Below are positions 5,804 through 13,108 of a DNA stretch of 16,687 nt, piece by piece. Positions within the stretch are counted from its first letter, which is position 1. Each line of letters opens with the position of its first letter. Position numbers and translations under genes: made by a program. Below the pieces are notes generated by a model. It ran no database searches. It was given only the letters and a program-made list of their open reading frames with translations, and had not been told where the DNA came from. The stretch comes from Candidatus Undinarchaeales archaeon (GTDB taxonomy: Archaea > SpSt-1190 > JASMDC01): positions 1-16,687 of the forward strand of contig JASMDC010000061.1 of the NCBI GenBank assembly GCA_030753015.1. Reading direction: 5' to 3'.

Positions 5804-6401
5804 GCTCATTGCATACGCTATGGACTTCACGTCCTTCTTCATCATGAACCTGCGCTACGTCGAGCGTGTGAGGAGGATCATCCTCTATGGGAGCGTTGCC
5901 CGGGGCTCCTCCGAGAATGGGAGCGACGTTGATCTCTTCGTCGACACGGACGAAGACCTCAGCGATGAGGTGGAGAGACTCAGGGACGAATTCTATAGGT
6001 CCGCCCGGTTCACGAAGCATTGGAGGCTCATGGGAGTGGAGAACGAGCTCCACGTTGTGACCGGGAAGCTCGACGAATGGCAGGACCTCAAGTCGGCCAT
6101 GGCGGTTCACGGGACCGTGCTCTACGGACCGTACACGGAGATGCGCTCTGGACGATTGGAGGCGATCGTCACATGGGACCCGGTTAAACCGGCCTCGTCC
6201 CGCGTATTGCTGAACAAACGGCTGTTCGGATTCAAACAGGAGGGGCGCATCTACAGCGGTCTTGTCGAACGGCTCACTGGCTCGAAGCTTGGGCCCAGAT
6301 GCATCCTTGTTCCGGCAGAACACCTTGGACGACTCATGCATGAGTTCGACCGCCTCGGACTGGTCGTGCGCGTCAGGCACATGCGTGAGCTGCCTAGCTA
6401 G
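5793..6401 (+). CDS. Minimal nucleotidyltransferase (MNT3) with extra C-terminal domain
   Basis: A 202-aa nucleotidyltransferase with G33-S34-VARG ... D45-V-D47 and a third acidic residue as Glu in the strand NELHVVTG. The N-terminal helix (AYAMDFTSFFIMNLRYVERV) aligns with that of MNT2. The C-terminal domain (LLNKRLFGFKQEGRIYSGL, then ILVPAEHLGRLMHEF) is shared with MNT1 and MNT2. Expected activity by family: transfer of AMP or another nucleotide to its HEPN-like partner. ATG 5793 lies inside the 3' end of the partner gene. It is convergent with the surface-protein gene that ends at 6411. Confidence 0.85.
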   Translation: MESKLIAYAMDFTSFFIMNLRYVERVRRIILYGSVARGSSENGSDVDLFVDTDEDLSDEVERLRDEFYRSARFTKHWRLMGVENELHVVTGKLDEWQDLKSAMAVHGTVLYGPYTEMRSGRLEAIVTWDPVKPASSRVLLNKRLFGFKQEGRIYSGLVERLTGSKLGPRCILVPAEHLGRLMHEFDRLGLVVRVRHMRELPS

Positions 6402-6410
6402 GCATCGCAG

Positions 6411-8258
6411 TTAGAATCCCACCCACTGCCGCATGATGCGCTTCCAGATGAACTTGCGGGCATGCTCTATCAATTTGAACCTGATGGTAACGTACATCAG
6501 GCTGCCGGTCACCGAGAACAGGATGAGCAGGAACAGTGTCCGCTGGCGGAGCCGGTTCACATCCACCGCGCAAGTGCCGTCCTCCTGACGGACGTTGTCG
6601 TTCATGATCCCCTGGAACGTCCCCAGTTCTTCACACGCCTGTGGTATGCAGACGTTGCTCTCGCAGTAGAAGCCATTGATGCACCCGCAGTCGCTGCAGC
6701 ACCGTGCCCGCTCCACCTCGAGGCAGAGGGTGTCGCCGCACTTGATGTCGTACGCTCGTCGAGGCGCGCTGGTGAGGGTGCCCTCGAAGCTCATACCCTC
6801 CTTGAAGCTCATTCCGTCGGGGAGCGACATCGCCAGCCAGTCATCCCCCTGGGGGAGGCGGATGCGCCATTCGCCGGCGTTCTTCGTCCTGTTCAAGATG
6901 CTTGGAACGGTGAAAGTGACGATCTGCTCCTTGACCAGCATGCCCTCGATGGGCGTTACCTTGATATCATTGCCGTGGACCGTGCCGTTGAGCGGGGCGA
7001 GGAGGGCGGAATCCGTGGCGTTCTCCATCTGCCATTCCACCAGTGACAGCACGCCGTCGGGATTAGCGGATAGCACGTCGGCCTCGCCGTAGGCCTTCAT
7101 GTCCTCGACCTCGTGCAATCGGAGCACGGCATGGCCCGAGCCATCGGACAGGAGGCTGAGTGTGACGTTCCGCCGGGCATGCGGCGGGTGGAGCACCTCG
7201 AGCCGGTGCTGGCCCCCGCGGTACAAGCTGCCGTCCACATCCACGTTCATGACCGCCTCGTTGTGCATGATGTACTTGAGCCCGGGGGTTGCCGGAGCGC
7301 GTGTCCGGTACGCCACCACCTTGCGCTCGCCTGCGCCGAGAGTGAGGTTGACTGAGAGGATATTACCCACGCCGGGGACGTACACCGGCGCCAGCGCGCC
7401 GCCCAGGTACTCCAGACGCGGGTTCGTCGGCTCATCGAGCCGGACCTTCACGAGCTGTCCCCCCAGGTTCACGAGGGTGAAGTTGACCTGGAAGCCCTCG
7501 CCCTGGACGATCTTGTCGGGCATCGACCGGCTCATGGACAGCTTCGGGCGCTCGGACGCCCAGGTGATGAGCGAGCGGCCGATGGGGAGCTTCTCGCGGA
7601 GCACGCACAGTCTCCTTGAGCAGTTCAGGCCGGGGACCACGTGGATACCGGGGGTTTCCACATCGAACTTGAAGATGAACCACGTGAAGTCGTCGAACCG
7701 CGAGCCGTTGATCTCCAGGGCATAGGGGAATACCTCTTGGTAGACGGCCTCCTGCGGCGCGGCGGCGGTGTACACCAGGTCGTGCCGGGAGTAGGGGCCG
7801 AAGGGCAGCTCCCGGGTGTGCAGTGCCACTTTCTCCTCCCGAATCCCTGCGGCCTCCCGCGCCAGGTCAGCGCCCATGACCGAGACGTTCATGGGCCCCA
7901 GATCCTCGCTCAAGTGGTTTGCCAGCCGGATGGTGGCGGTGCGCACCACCGTGTCGTTGGGTCCGAGGACCACCTTGTAGAGCACCTCGTCCACGGTCAC
8001 GGTAGTGAGGTCCTGGGACCAGATGTCAGCACTACCCGTGTCGTTCGCCGGTGCCTCGGTGGCGTTGGCGGGGGCGTCGGTGGTGTTCGTCGGTGGCTCG
8101 GTGACGTTGGCGGGGGCGTCGGTGGTGTTCGTCGGTGGCTCGGTGACGTTGGCAGGGAGGTCAGTGGCGTTGACGTCTGCTGTCCCGTTGTCCACCTGGG
8201 CAGCTGTCAGTGACAGGAGGAGTAGGACCATCACAAGGAGTATCGTCGTGCGCGCCAT
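6411..8258 (-). CDS. Large surface protein with glyco-stalk, Cys-rich domain and C-terminal anchor
   Basis: 615 aa. A signal peptide (MARTTILLVMVLLLLSLTAAQ) is followed by a Thr/Pro/Asn low-complexity stalk with eight N-x-T sequons in about 55 residues, which predicts heavy N-glycosylation. Beta-rich extracellular sequence follows, then a segment with ten cysteines (about 507-563), one membrane helix (about 574-592) and a basic 23-residue cytoplasmic tail beginning RFK and ending WVGF. ATG 8258 is the start: it lies 2 nt past the stop of the upstream gene and just after GGGTGGTGATC, a near-perfect archaeal SD. A longer reading frame exists but would hide the signal peptide. It forms an operon with the other surface protein and lies divergent to the secretion ATPase genes. 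Family not recognised. Confidence 0.82.
   Translation of the reverse strand: MARTTILLVMVLLLLSLTAAQVDNGTADVNATDLPANVTEPPTNTTDAPANVTEPPTNTTDAPANATEAPANDTGSADIWSQDLTTVTVDEVLYKVVLGPNDTVVRTATIRLANHLSEDLGPMNVSVMGADLAREAAGIREEKVALHTRELPFGPYSRHDLVYTAAAPQEAVYQEVFPYALEINGSRFDDFTWFIFKFDVETPGIHVVPGLNCSRRLCVLREKLPIGRSLITWASERPKLSMSRSMPDKIVQGEGFQVNFTLVNLGGQLVKVRLDEPTNPRLEYLGGALAPVYVPGVGNILSVNLTLGAGERKVVAYRTRAPATPGLKYIMHNEAVMNVDVDGSLYRGGQHRLEVLHPPHARRNVTLSLLSDGSGHAVLRLHEVEDMKAYGEADVLSANPDGVLSLVEWQMENATDSALLAPLNGTVHGNDIKVTPIEGMLVKEQIVTFTVPSILNRTKNAGEWRIRLPQGDDWLAMSLPDGMSFKEGMSFEGTLTSAPRRAYDIKCGDTLCLEVERARCCSDCGCINGFYCESNVCIPQACEELGTFQGIMNDNVRQEDGTCAVDVNRLRQRTLFLLILFSVTGSLMYVTIRFKLIEHARKFIWKRIMRQWVGF
8067..8150. 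repeat. Two perfect 42-bp tandem repeats in the glyco-stalk
   Basis: Units 8067-8108 and 8109-8150 are identical and encode NVTEPPTNTTDAPA-type 14-residue blocks, two N-x-T sequons each. Partial copies flank both sides. DNA-level identity implies recent duplication and probable length variation between strains. Confidence 0.85.
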
Positions 8259-8260
8259 GA

Positions 8261-9826
8261 TCACCACCCCAGGTACCAGTAGGCCTCCTCGAACCGCTTG
8301 ACGTAATCCGTGGGCGTGTGTCGCCTGAGGTTCTTCGACTCGACCACGAACTTGAACCGCGTGATACTGCTCCCACCACCGATGCGCCATCTAACGAAGA
8401 ACAGGAACGAGGCGAAGGCGAAAGCGAACGATACTGCCATGAAGGTGCACTCGAACCCGTAGATCTCGCAAACGAGACCGGCGGGATGGAGGGTGACAGG
8501 GAAGGACTCGTTACCCGCCTCGAACCCACGGTAGTAGATTCGGCCGATGAGGTTGCATGCGAGTGGATCACGTGTAGCGGGCGTGCTCACATTGCACCGG
8601 TCGATACCGTACTCGCCCACATCGCACCGTCGGTCGAGCAACGTCTCGTTCCCCCCGCAGCGAAGGAAGAGCTCATAGGGAAGGCCCGGGTTTGTGAGAC
8701 TTGTGAACACGATTGTGCTGGCGTTCCCCTCGACGTCCTTTGTCACGGGTCGGAACTGCTCGAAACCCGGTGAGAACTCCCTCACCTCGATCTCCAGTGC
8801 CTCCTCCTGTTCGTCGCCGTCCGTGGAAAAGGTCACCAACCCCTCGTAGATGATCCTGCCCTCGTAGTCATGGAGGGGCAGGCGACCCAGGTCTAGGGGA
8901 CACGTGATCTTGTCGAGGACGTTGGTACAGAGCTGGTCCACCGAGAAGGTTTGGTTTACATAGGCCGTGTTGTTCCATGTGAGCTGGACCGAGATCGTGT
9001 TGTCCCGTCTGAGTATATCGTTCCACTTCTCGAGGGTCGTGTTGACGACCACGGGATCGTACTGGTTCACGAGCCGGGTGTAGTTGGTCAGGGTGAACAG
9101 GGGGTCTTCTGCGAACACGACCGCGAAGGGTGTCTCCAGGTAATCGACGATGCGAGCGCCCGACACTATCTCGAGGCGCGCCGTGTACCGTCCGCGCTCG
9201 TCGGGCACGTCCACGCTCACCGCGTGCCGGATGCTGCCCTGCATCTCACAGCTGAGGTCGATCGGCTGGTGGGAGCGGGCCACTACCTTCCGACCCGGTC
9301 CGAGCACGGATAGGGTCGCGTTGTAGCTCACCCCGTGCTCGGGGCGCCGGATGGTGTAGTCGAGATAGAGCTGCTCTCCAGGACCGAAGATATCCTTGGT
9401 CAGGCCCGCCTCGAGCTCGGTGTTGACGAAGAACACGGTGTGGATGTTGAAGGCGATCGACTCGGACACGGGGGATGTGACGTCGTAGGTGAAGTAGAGG
9501 GTGTGGTCGCCGGGGGTGCTGCATAGCGGGGCCTTCGTCATGATGGTGAACGCCCGCTCAATGTCCTTGCGCACCTCGAGCTTGGGCAGGCCGCCCGGAT
9601 AATCGGTCCCCCAGTGGTACCGGGCGTTCGTGCCGTTCTTCCGGTTGGCGATGCCGTACACGGGCTCGTCGATGAGACCGCGTACCGTGACCTTGTGGAC
9701 GCCCTGGTCACCGGGAAGGAGCACATGGTGGACGTTCTGCACATCGATGATGACCTGCTCGCCCGCAGAGACGCTCGCTAAGCACAGCGCGCACACGAGA
9801 ACGAGAGCAAGAAGCTTGGAAGGCAA
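8261..9826 (-). CDS. Surface protein, beta-rich ectodomain with C-terminal membrane anchor
   Basis: 521 aa. A signal peptide (KLLALVLVCALCLASVSAG) is followed by about 430 residues of alternating strands typical of stacked Ig-like or beta-sandwich domains, with several N-x-[ST] sequons and paired cysteines. A membrane helix (about 460-478, FMAVSFAFAFASFLFFV) precedes a 43-residue basic cytoplasmic tail containing TRFKFVV and ending YLGW. The tail resembles that of the downstream partner. The start is a TTG at 9826, about 30 nt from a TATA box shared with the divergent ATPase gene; no ATG or GTG would keep a full signal peptide. Likely a dedicated membrane partner of the adjacent Tad-like machine, by position only. 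Confidence 0.8.
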   Translation of the reverse strand: MPSKLLALVLVCALCLASVSAGEQVIIDVQNVHHVLLPGDQGVHKVTVRGLIDEPVYGIANRKNGTNARYHWGTDYPGGLPKLEVRKDIERAFTIMTKAPLCSTPGDHTLYFTYDVTSPVSESIAFNIHTVFFVNTELEAGLTKDIFGPGEQLYLDYTIRRPEHGVSYNATLSVLGPGRKVVARSHQPIDLSCEMQGSIRHAVSVDVPDERGRYTARLEIVSGARIVDYLETPFAVVFAEDPLFTLTNYTRLVNQYDPVVVNTTLEKWNDILRRDNTISVQLTWNNTAYVNQTFSVDQLCTNVLDKITCPLDLGRLPLHDYEGRIIYEGLVTFSTDGDEQEEALEIEVREFSPGFEQFRPVTKDVEGNASTIVFTSLTNPGLPYELFLRCGGNETLLDRRCDVGEYGIDRCNVSTPATRDPLACNLIGRIYYRGFEAGNESFPVTLHPAGLVCEIYGFECTFMAVSFAFAFASFLFFVRWRIGGGSSITRFKFVVESKNLRRHTPTDYVKRFEEAYWYLGW

Positions 9827-9849
9827 CCTATCGCAACACCACAGCGGGT

Positions 9850-9862
9850 ATCTTTATATCTC
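9850..9862. promoter_or_regulatory. Shared TATA element of two divergent operons
   Basis: The block around TTTATATC (9853-9860) reads TATA-like on both strands (ATATAAAG on the minus strand). It is 27 nt from ATG 9884 on the plus strand and about 30 nt from TTG 9826 on the minus strand. A single TBP site may therefore serve the surface-protein operon and the ATPase operon. Confidence 0.6.
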
Positions 9863-9883
9863 TTGCACGAAAGGAAGGCACTG

Positions 9884-11830
9884 ATGGCCACCCTGAAGCT
9901 CGACAGGAACCGGTGCACGAAGTGCGGGAAGTGCGTTGTCGCCTGTCCGAACAATGCCATCGTCATGCGGAACTTCCCGGCGTTCTGCAAGCACTGTGAG
10001 CTCAAGGCCGCACCGTGCTACCAGGCCTGTCCGCTGGGCGCCATCGCGGACGTCGGCAACGGTGTGCTCAAGGTGGACGTGAACCGCTGCGATCCCTACC
10101 AGTGCAAGAAGGAGTGCCAGAAGTGGTGCCAGTGGGACGGCGTGTTCGTGTTCGGCGACAAGGCCAAGAAGTGCGACCTGTGCTACGACTTCCAGAACCA
10201 GCCGAACTTCGTTCCCAAGTGCATCGAGGTGTGTGACGCCAAGGCCATCACCACCGACCTCATGCAGGAGGTCGTGCTCGACTACGCGGGATGGAGCGCT
10301 GAGACCATCCCCCAGGAGATCATCGCAGAGGTCCTCCAGAGCTTCACCTACGGCCAGGTCGTCAAGGTGCATGGCCAGCCGGTCCCGTACTACTACGTCA
10401 ACTCGCTGCCCCAGCTCACTGACTGGGCCCAGACCAAGCTCCTGGGTCTCACCATCAAGAAGTACATCGACACCGGCAAGGCGGACCAGGACCCCTTCTC
10501 CTCGCTGATGATGATCATGCGCAAGTCCGCCCAGTGGGTGGGCACCAGCGTGGACGAGAACCTGCTCAAGGAGCTTGCCAACATCGCTCTCATGAACACG
10601 AAGGGCTATGGGCCCTTCGACATCCTGCTTGAGGACGACCAGCTGGAGGAGGTGATGTGCATCGGCCTCGGAAAGGAGCGGCCGATGTATGTCTACCACC
10701 GCGAGTACGGGATGCTGCGTACCAACCTATTCTTCCCCGAGGAATACATGGACTTCACCACGGACCCGCCGGAGAAGAAGTCCGGCGAGGAGGTCCTGTG
10801 GAAGATCATCGAGAAGATGATCGAGCCTATGGGAGAGCGCATCGACCGCCAGCACCCCCGCGTAAACGCGCAGCTGCCGGACGGCTCCCGTCTCCATGCG
10901 TGCATCAAGCCCATGGGATTCTCCGGACCGTCGGTGACGATCCGAAAGTTCCGGGCCGCACCGTTCTCGCCCATCGACACCATCAGGTTCAACACAATCT
11001 CCCTGGAGGCCGTGGTGTATTGCTGGATCGCAATGGAGAGCGAGATCTCGATGATCGTGGCAGGCAACACCGGTTCCGGCAAGACCACCTCGCTCAACGC
11101 CTTCTCCACATTCATCCCTCCCGAGGAGCGCATCCTCATCCTCGAATCGACGCCCGAAATCAATCTGCCCCACCCGCACAAGGCACGTCTGGTCACCGTC
11201 AACAACGCGGACCCGCCCATAGGCATGCAGGACATCATCGAGGACACGCTACGTATGCGGCCCGACCGCGTGGTAGTAGGAGAGGTCCGGAGCGGTGCAG
11301 AGGCACAGGCCTTCATGAACTCGGTCCTGGCCGGTCAGGCCCGCGGCTCAATGTGCACATTCCACGCACAGGACGCCATTTCGGTCGTAAAGCGCATGAA
11401 GAACCCGCCTATGAACATCTCACCGCTCGACCTGCAGGTCCTGGACCTCATCTTCGTCCAGCGCCGCATGTCGCGGGTCGAGGGCAGCAAGCGGAAGCAG
11501 ATCCGTCGCGTCGTCGAGATCGCCGAGATCGACAAGCATCAGATGACCGACGAGGGCGTGCCGCTCATCCACACCATCTACCGCTACAATCCGGACACTG
11601 ACACCGTCGAGCGCGTGCACGCGGGGCTGTCCCCGCTGGAGGAGCGCATCTCCAAATACAACCTCTGCCTCGACGAGGGGCAATTCTGGGGCGAGGTGCA
11701 GGCCCGTACCAAGATGCTCAAGTACCTCATGGCCAACAACCTACGTGACATCAAGGTCTTCATGGACTACATCATCCGGTTCGGTACAGATCCTGCCTTC
11801 AAGCAGAGCATAATCAACATGGACATCTGA
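9884..11830 (+). CDS. tadA-like: TadA/GspE-type secretion ATPase fused to a four-cluster ferredoxin domain
   Basis: 648 aa. Residues 1-125 hold 16 cysteines in four groups of four (11/14/17/21, 35/38/45/49, 69/74/78/82, 97/100/113/117). The first two end in CP, and the last has the CDLC ... C-x3-C-DAKAI form of HycB/DmsB electron-transfer subunits, so four [4Fe-4S] clusters are predicted. After a linker and N-terminal ATPase domain comes the secretion-ATPase core: Walker A G394-NTGSGKT, Asp-box region ILESTPEIN, Walker B-type RVVVGE467VR, and His box TFH494A. This family forms cytoplasmic hexamers that drive pilus assembly, archaellum rotation or secretion. ATG 9884 is chosen over TTG 9863 because of the TATA box 27 nt upstream and the ferredoxin start. 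The two platform genes follow in the same operon. All catalytic motifs look intact. Confidence 0.93.
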   Translation: MATLKLDRNRCTKCGKCVVACPNNAIVMRNFPAFCKHCELKAAPCYQACPLGAIADVGNGVLKVDVNRCDPYQCKKECQKWCQWDGVFVFGDKAKKCDLCYDFQNQPNFVPKCIEVCDAKAITTDLMQEVVLDYAGWSAETIPQEIIAEVLQSFTYGQVVKVHGQPVPYYYVNSLPQLTDWAQTKLLGLTIKKYIDTGKADQDPFSSLMMIMRKSAQWVGTSVDENLLKELANIALMNTKGYGPFDILLEDDQLEEVMCIGLGKERPMYVYHREYGMLRTNLFFPEEYMDFTTDPPEKKSGEEVLWKIIEKMIEPMGERIDRQHPRVNAQLPDGSRLHACIKPMGFSGPSVTIRKFRAAPFSPIDTIRFNTISLEAVVYCWIAMESEISMIVAGNTGSGKTTSLNAFSTFIPPEERILILESTPEINLPHPHKARLVTVNNADPPIGMQDIIEDTLRMRPDRVVVGEVRSGAEAQAFMNSVLAGQARGSMCTFHAQDAISVVKRMKNPPMNISPLDLQVLDLIFVQRRMSRVEGSKRKQIRRVVEIAEIDKHQMTDEGVPLIHTIYRYNPDTDTVERVHAGLSPLEERISKYNLCLDEGQFWGEVQARTKMLKYLMANNLRDIKVFMDYIIRFGTDPAFKQSIINMDI

Positions 11831-11842
11831 GGACTCTATCGC

Positions 11843-13102
11843 ATGACGGACGACATGTTCTCGGTGAAGGCGGGCCACGACAGGTCCTGGAACCAGGAGG
11901 CACAGGACTGGTCCCAGACGCCCGGGCAAGCCAACCAGGGCTGGGGTGCGCCCGCCCCCGCCATGCAACAGCCCCAAAGCCATCCACCCGGGCCCATATC
12001 ACCGCCACCTGGGCCCACGCAACACGGACCTGGGCCCATGCCGCTCGGCCCCGGTCCTTCACCCATGGGAGGTGCAACGGCCCCCGTCGGTGGCGGCGAC
12101 TGGTACTCGACGTCCGTTGGTGAACAGACGCAGCAGACCACTGACGTCGAGGAGAAAGAGGCCGAGCAGCGCTCCCGGTTCAAGTTCATGGGCCCACTGC
12201 TCCTGCGCTTCGGCCCCGAGCGGATCAAGTGGTACCGCCAGGCCTGTGATGCCGTGGAATTCTTCATGTTCGCCGACGACTGGGTGCTTGTCGCCTCACT
12301 GATAGGCATCGCCGCCTTCGCTGTGGCGTTCCCTGTGCTCACCTCCCTCTCCGACGCCGCCATCATGATGGTCCTCATCCCCGTGACAGGGGGCGGTACG
12401 TTCGTCATCCTGCTCTCCTATCCCATCTTCAAGTTCGAGAACCGCAAGGACGATATCGAGACCAACCTCCCGGACGCCCTGTTCCAGATGTCGAGCAATC
12501 CGCCCCGGACCCACTTCGTGGAGCTGCTGACGGGCCTCACCAAGATCGGGTACGGAGCGCTGACCGACGAGCTGCGGGTCACGGTGAAGGAGATCGAGAA
12601 GGGCTCGTCCGTCAAGGAGGGCCTGGAGAAGCTCTCCGAGCGCAACCAGTCAAAGATCCTGGAGCGGGCCTGCTACCTACTCATCCGGGCGCAGGAGCAG
12701 GGTGTCGATATCGTCGAGGCCCTGGCCGCCCTGGCCACGGACATCAAGGAGACCAAATACCTCCTGCGTGAACAGGCCGCTTCGCTCCAGCTCCAGAAGA
12801 TCACCCTTATAGCAGCGGGCGCCGTCCTCATCCCCCTAATCCTCGGGTTCGTCGTGGGGCTGGCGCAGGCAATGGGCCAGTTCAGCGAGGACAAGGCGGA
12901 GATCATCACCGCCCAGGTCCAGACGGTGCAGCCCATCTTCCTCGGGTACGTGATCATCCACGCCCTCGAGGCGTGTCTGGCCATCGGACGCCAGGAGGGC
13001 GATATCAAGAAGAGCGTGTACTATGTTATACCGGTACTCCTGATCGCGATCATATTGTTTCAGTACGTGGCCCCTCAGGCCATGATGTTGTTCATGGGGT
13101 GA
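11843..13102 (+). CDS. tadC-like: TadC/GspF-like platform protein with Pro/Gln-rich N-terminal tail
   Basis: 419 aa. The first ~95 residues are low-complexity Pro/Gly/Gln and carry W16-x4-Q21-x-WSQ25. The body is a type II secretion F-domain protein: hydrophobic segments around VLVASLIGIAAFAVAF and MMVLIPVTGGGTFVILLSYPI, a cytoplasmic helical domain (LPDALFQMSS, GYGALTDELR, EIEKGSSVKEGLEKL), then LIAAGAVLIPLILGFVVGLA and further C-terminal segments. It would form the inner-membrane platform on which the ATPase acts. It starts 12 nt after the ATPase stop and ends 6 nt before its paralogue. The long disordered tail is unusual for TadC-like proteins and may recruit a cytoplasmic partner. Confidence 0.88.
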   Translation: MTDDMFSVKAGHDRSWNQEAQDWSQTPGQANQGWGAPAPAMQQPQSHPPGPISPPPGPTQHGPGPMPLGPGPSPMGGATAPVGGGDWYSTSVGEQTQQTTDVEEKEAEQRSRFKFMGPLLLRFGPERIKWYRQACDAVEFFMFADDWVLVASLIGIAAFAVAFPVLTSLSDAAIMMVLIPVTGGGTFVILLSYPIFKFENRKDDIETNLPDALFQMSSNPPRTHFVELLTGLTKIGYGALTDELRVTVKEIEKGSSVKEGLEKLSERNQSKILERACYLLIRAQEQGVDIVEALAALATDIKETKYLLREQAASLQLQKITLIAAGAVLIPLILGFVVGLAQAMGQFSEDKAEIITAQVQTVQPIFLGYVIIHALEACLAIGRQEGDIKKSVYYVIPVLLIAIILFQYVAPQAMMLFMG

Positions 13103-13108
13103 TTTGAG

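Noticed and set aside
8259-8390. Upstream extension of the glyco-stalk surface protein
   Set aside because: It overlaps the cytoplasmic tail of the preceding gene; the signal peptide and SD both point to ATG 8258.
9854-10699. 281-aa open frame antisense to the ferredoxin part of the ATPase
   Set aside because: It is a GC-rich shadow of a gene with clear Fe-S motifs; its composition (His/Leu/Gly/Val-rich) is typical of an antisense frame.
10657-11601. 314-aa plus-strand frame overlapping the ATPase core
   Set aside because: It is rich in Arg, Pro and His and lies over the Walker motifs of the real frame.
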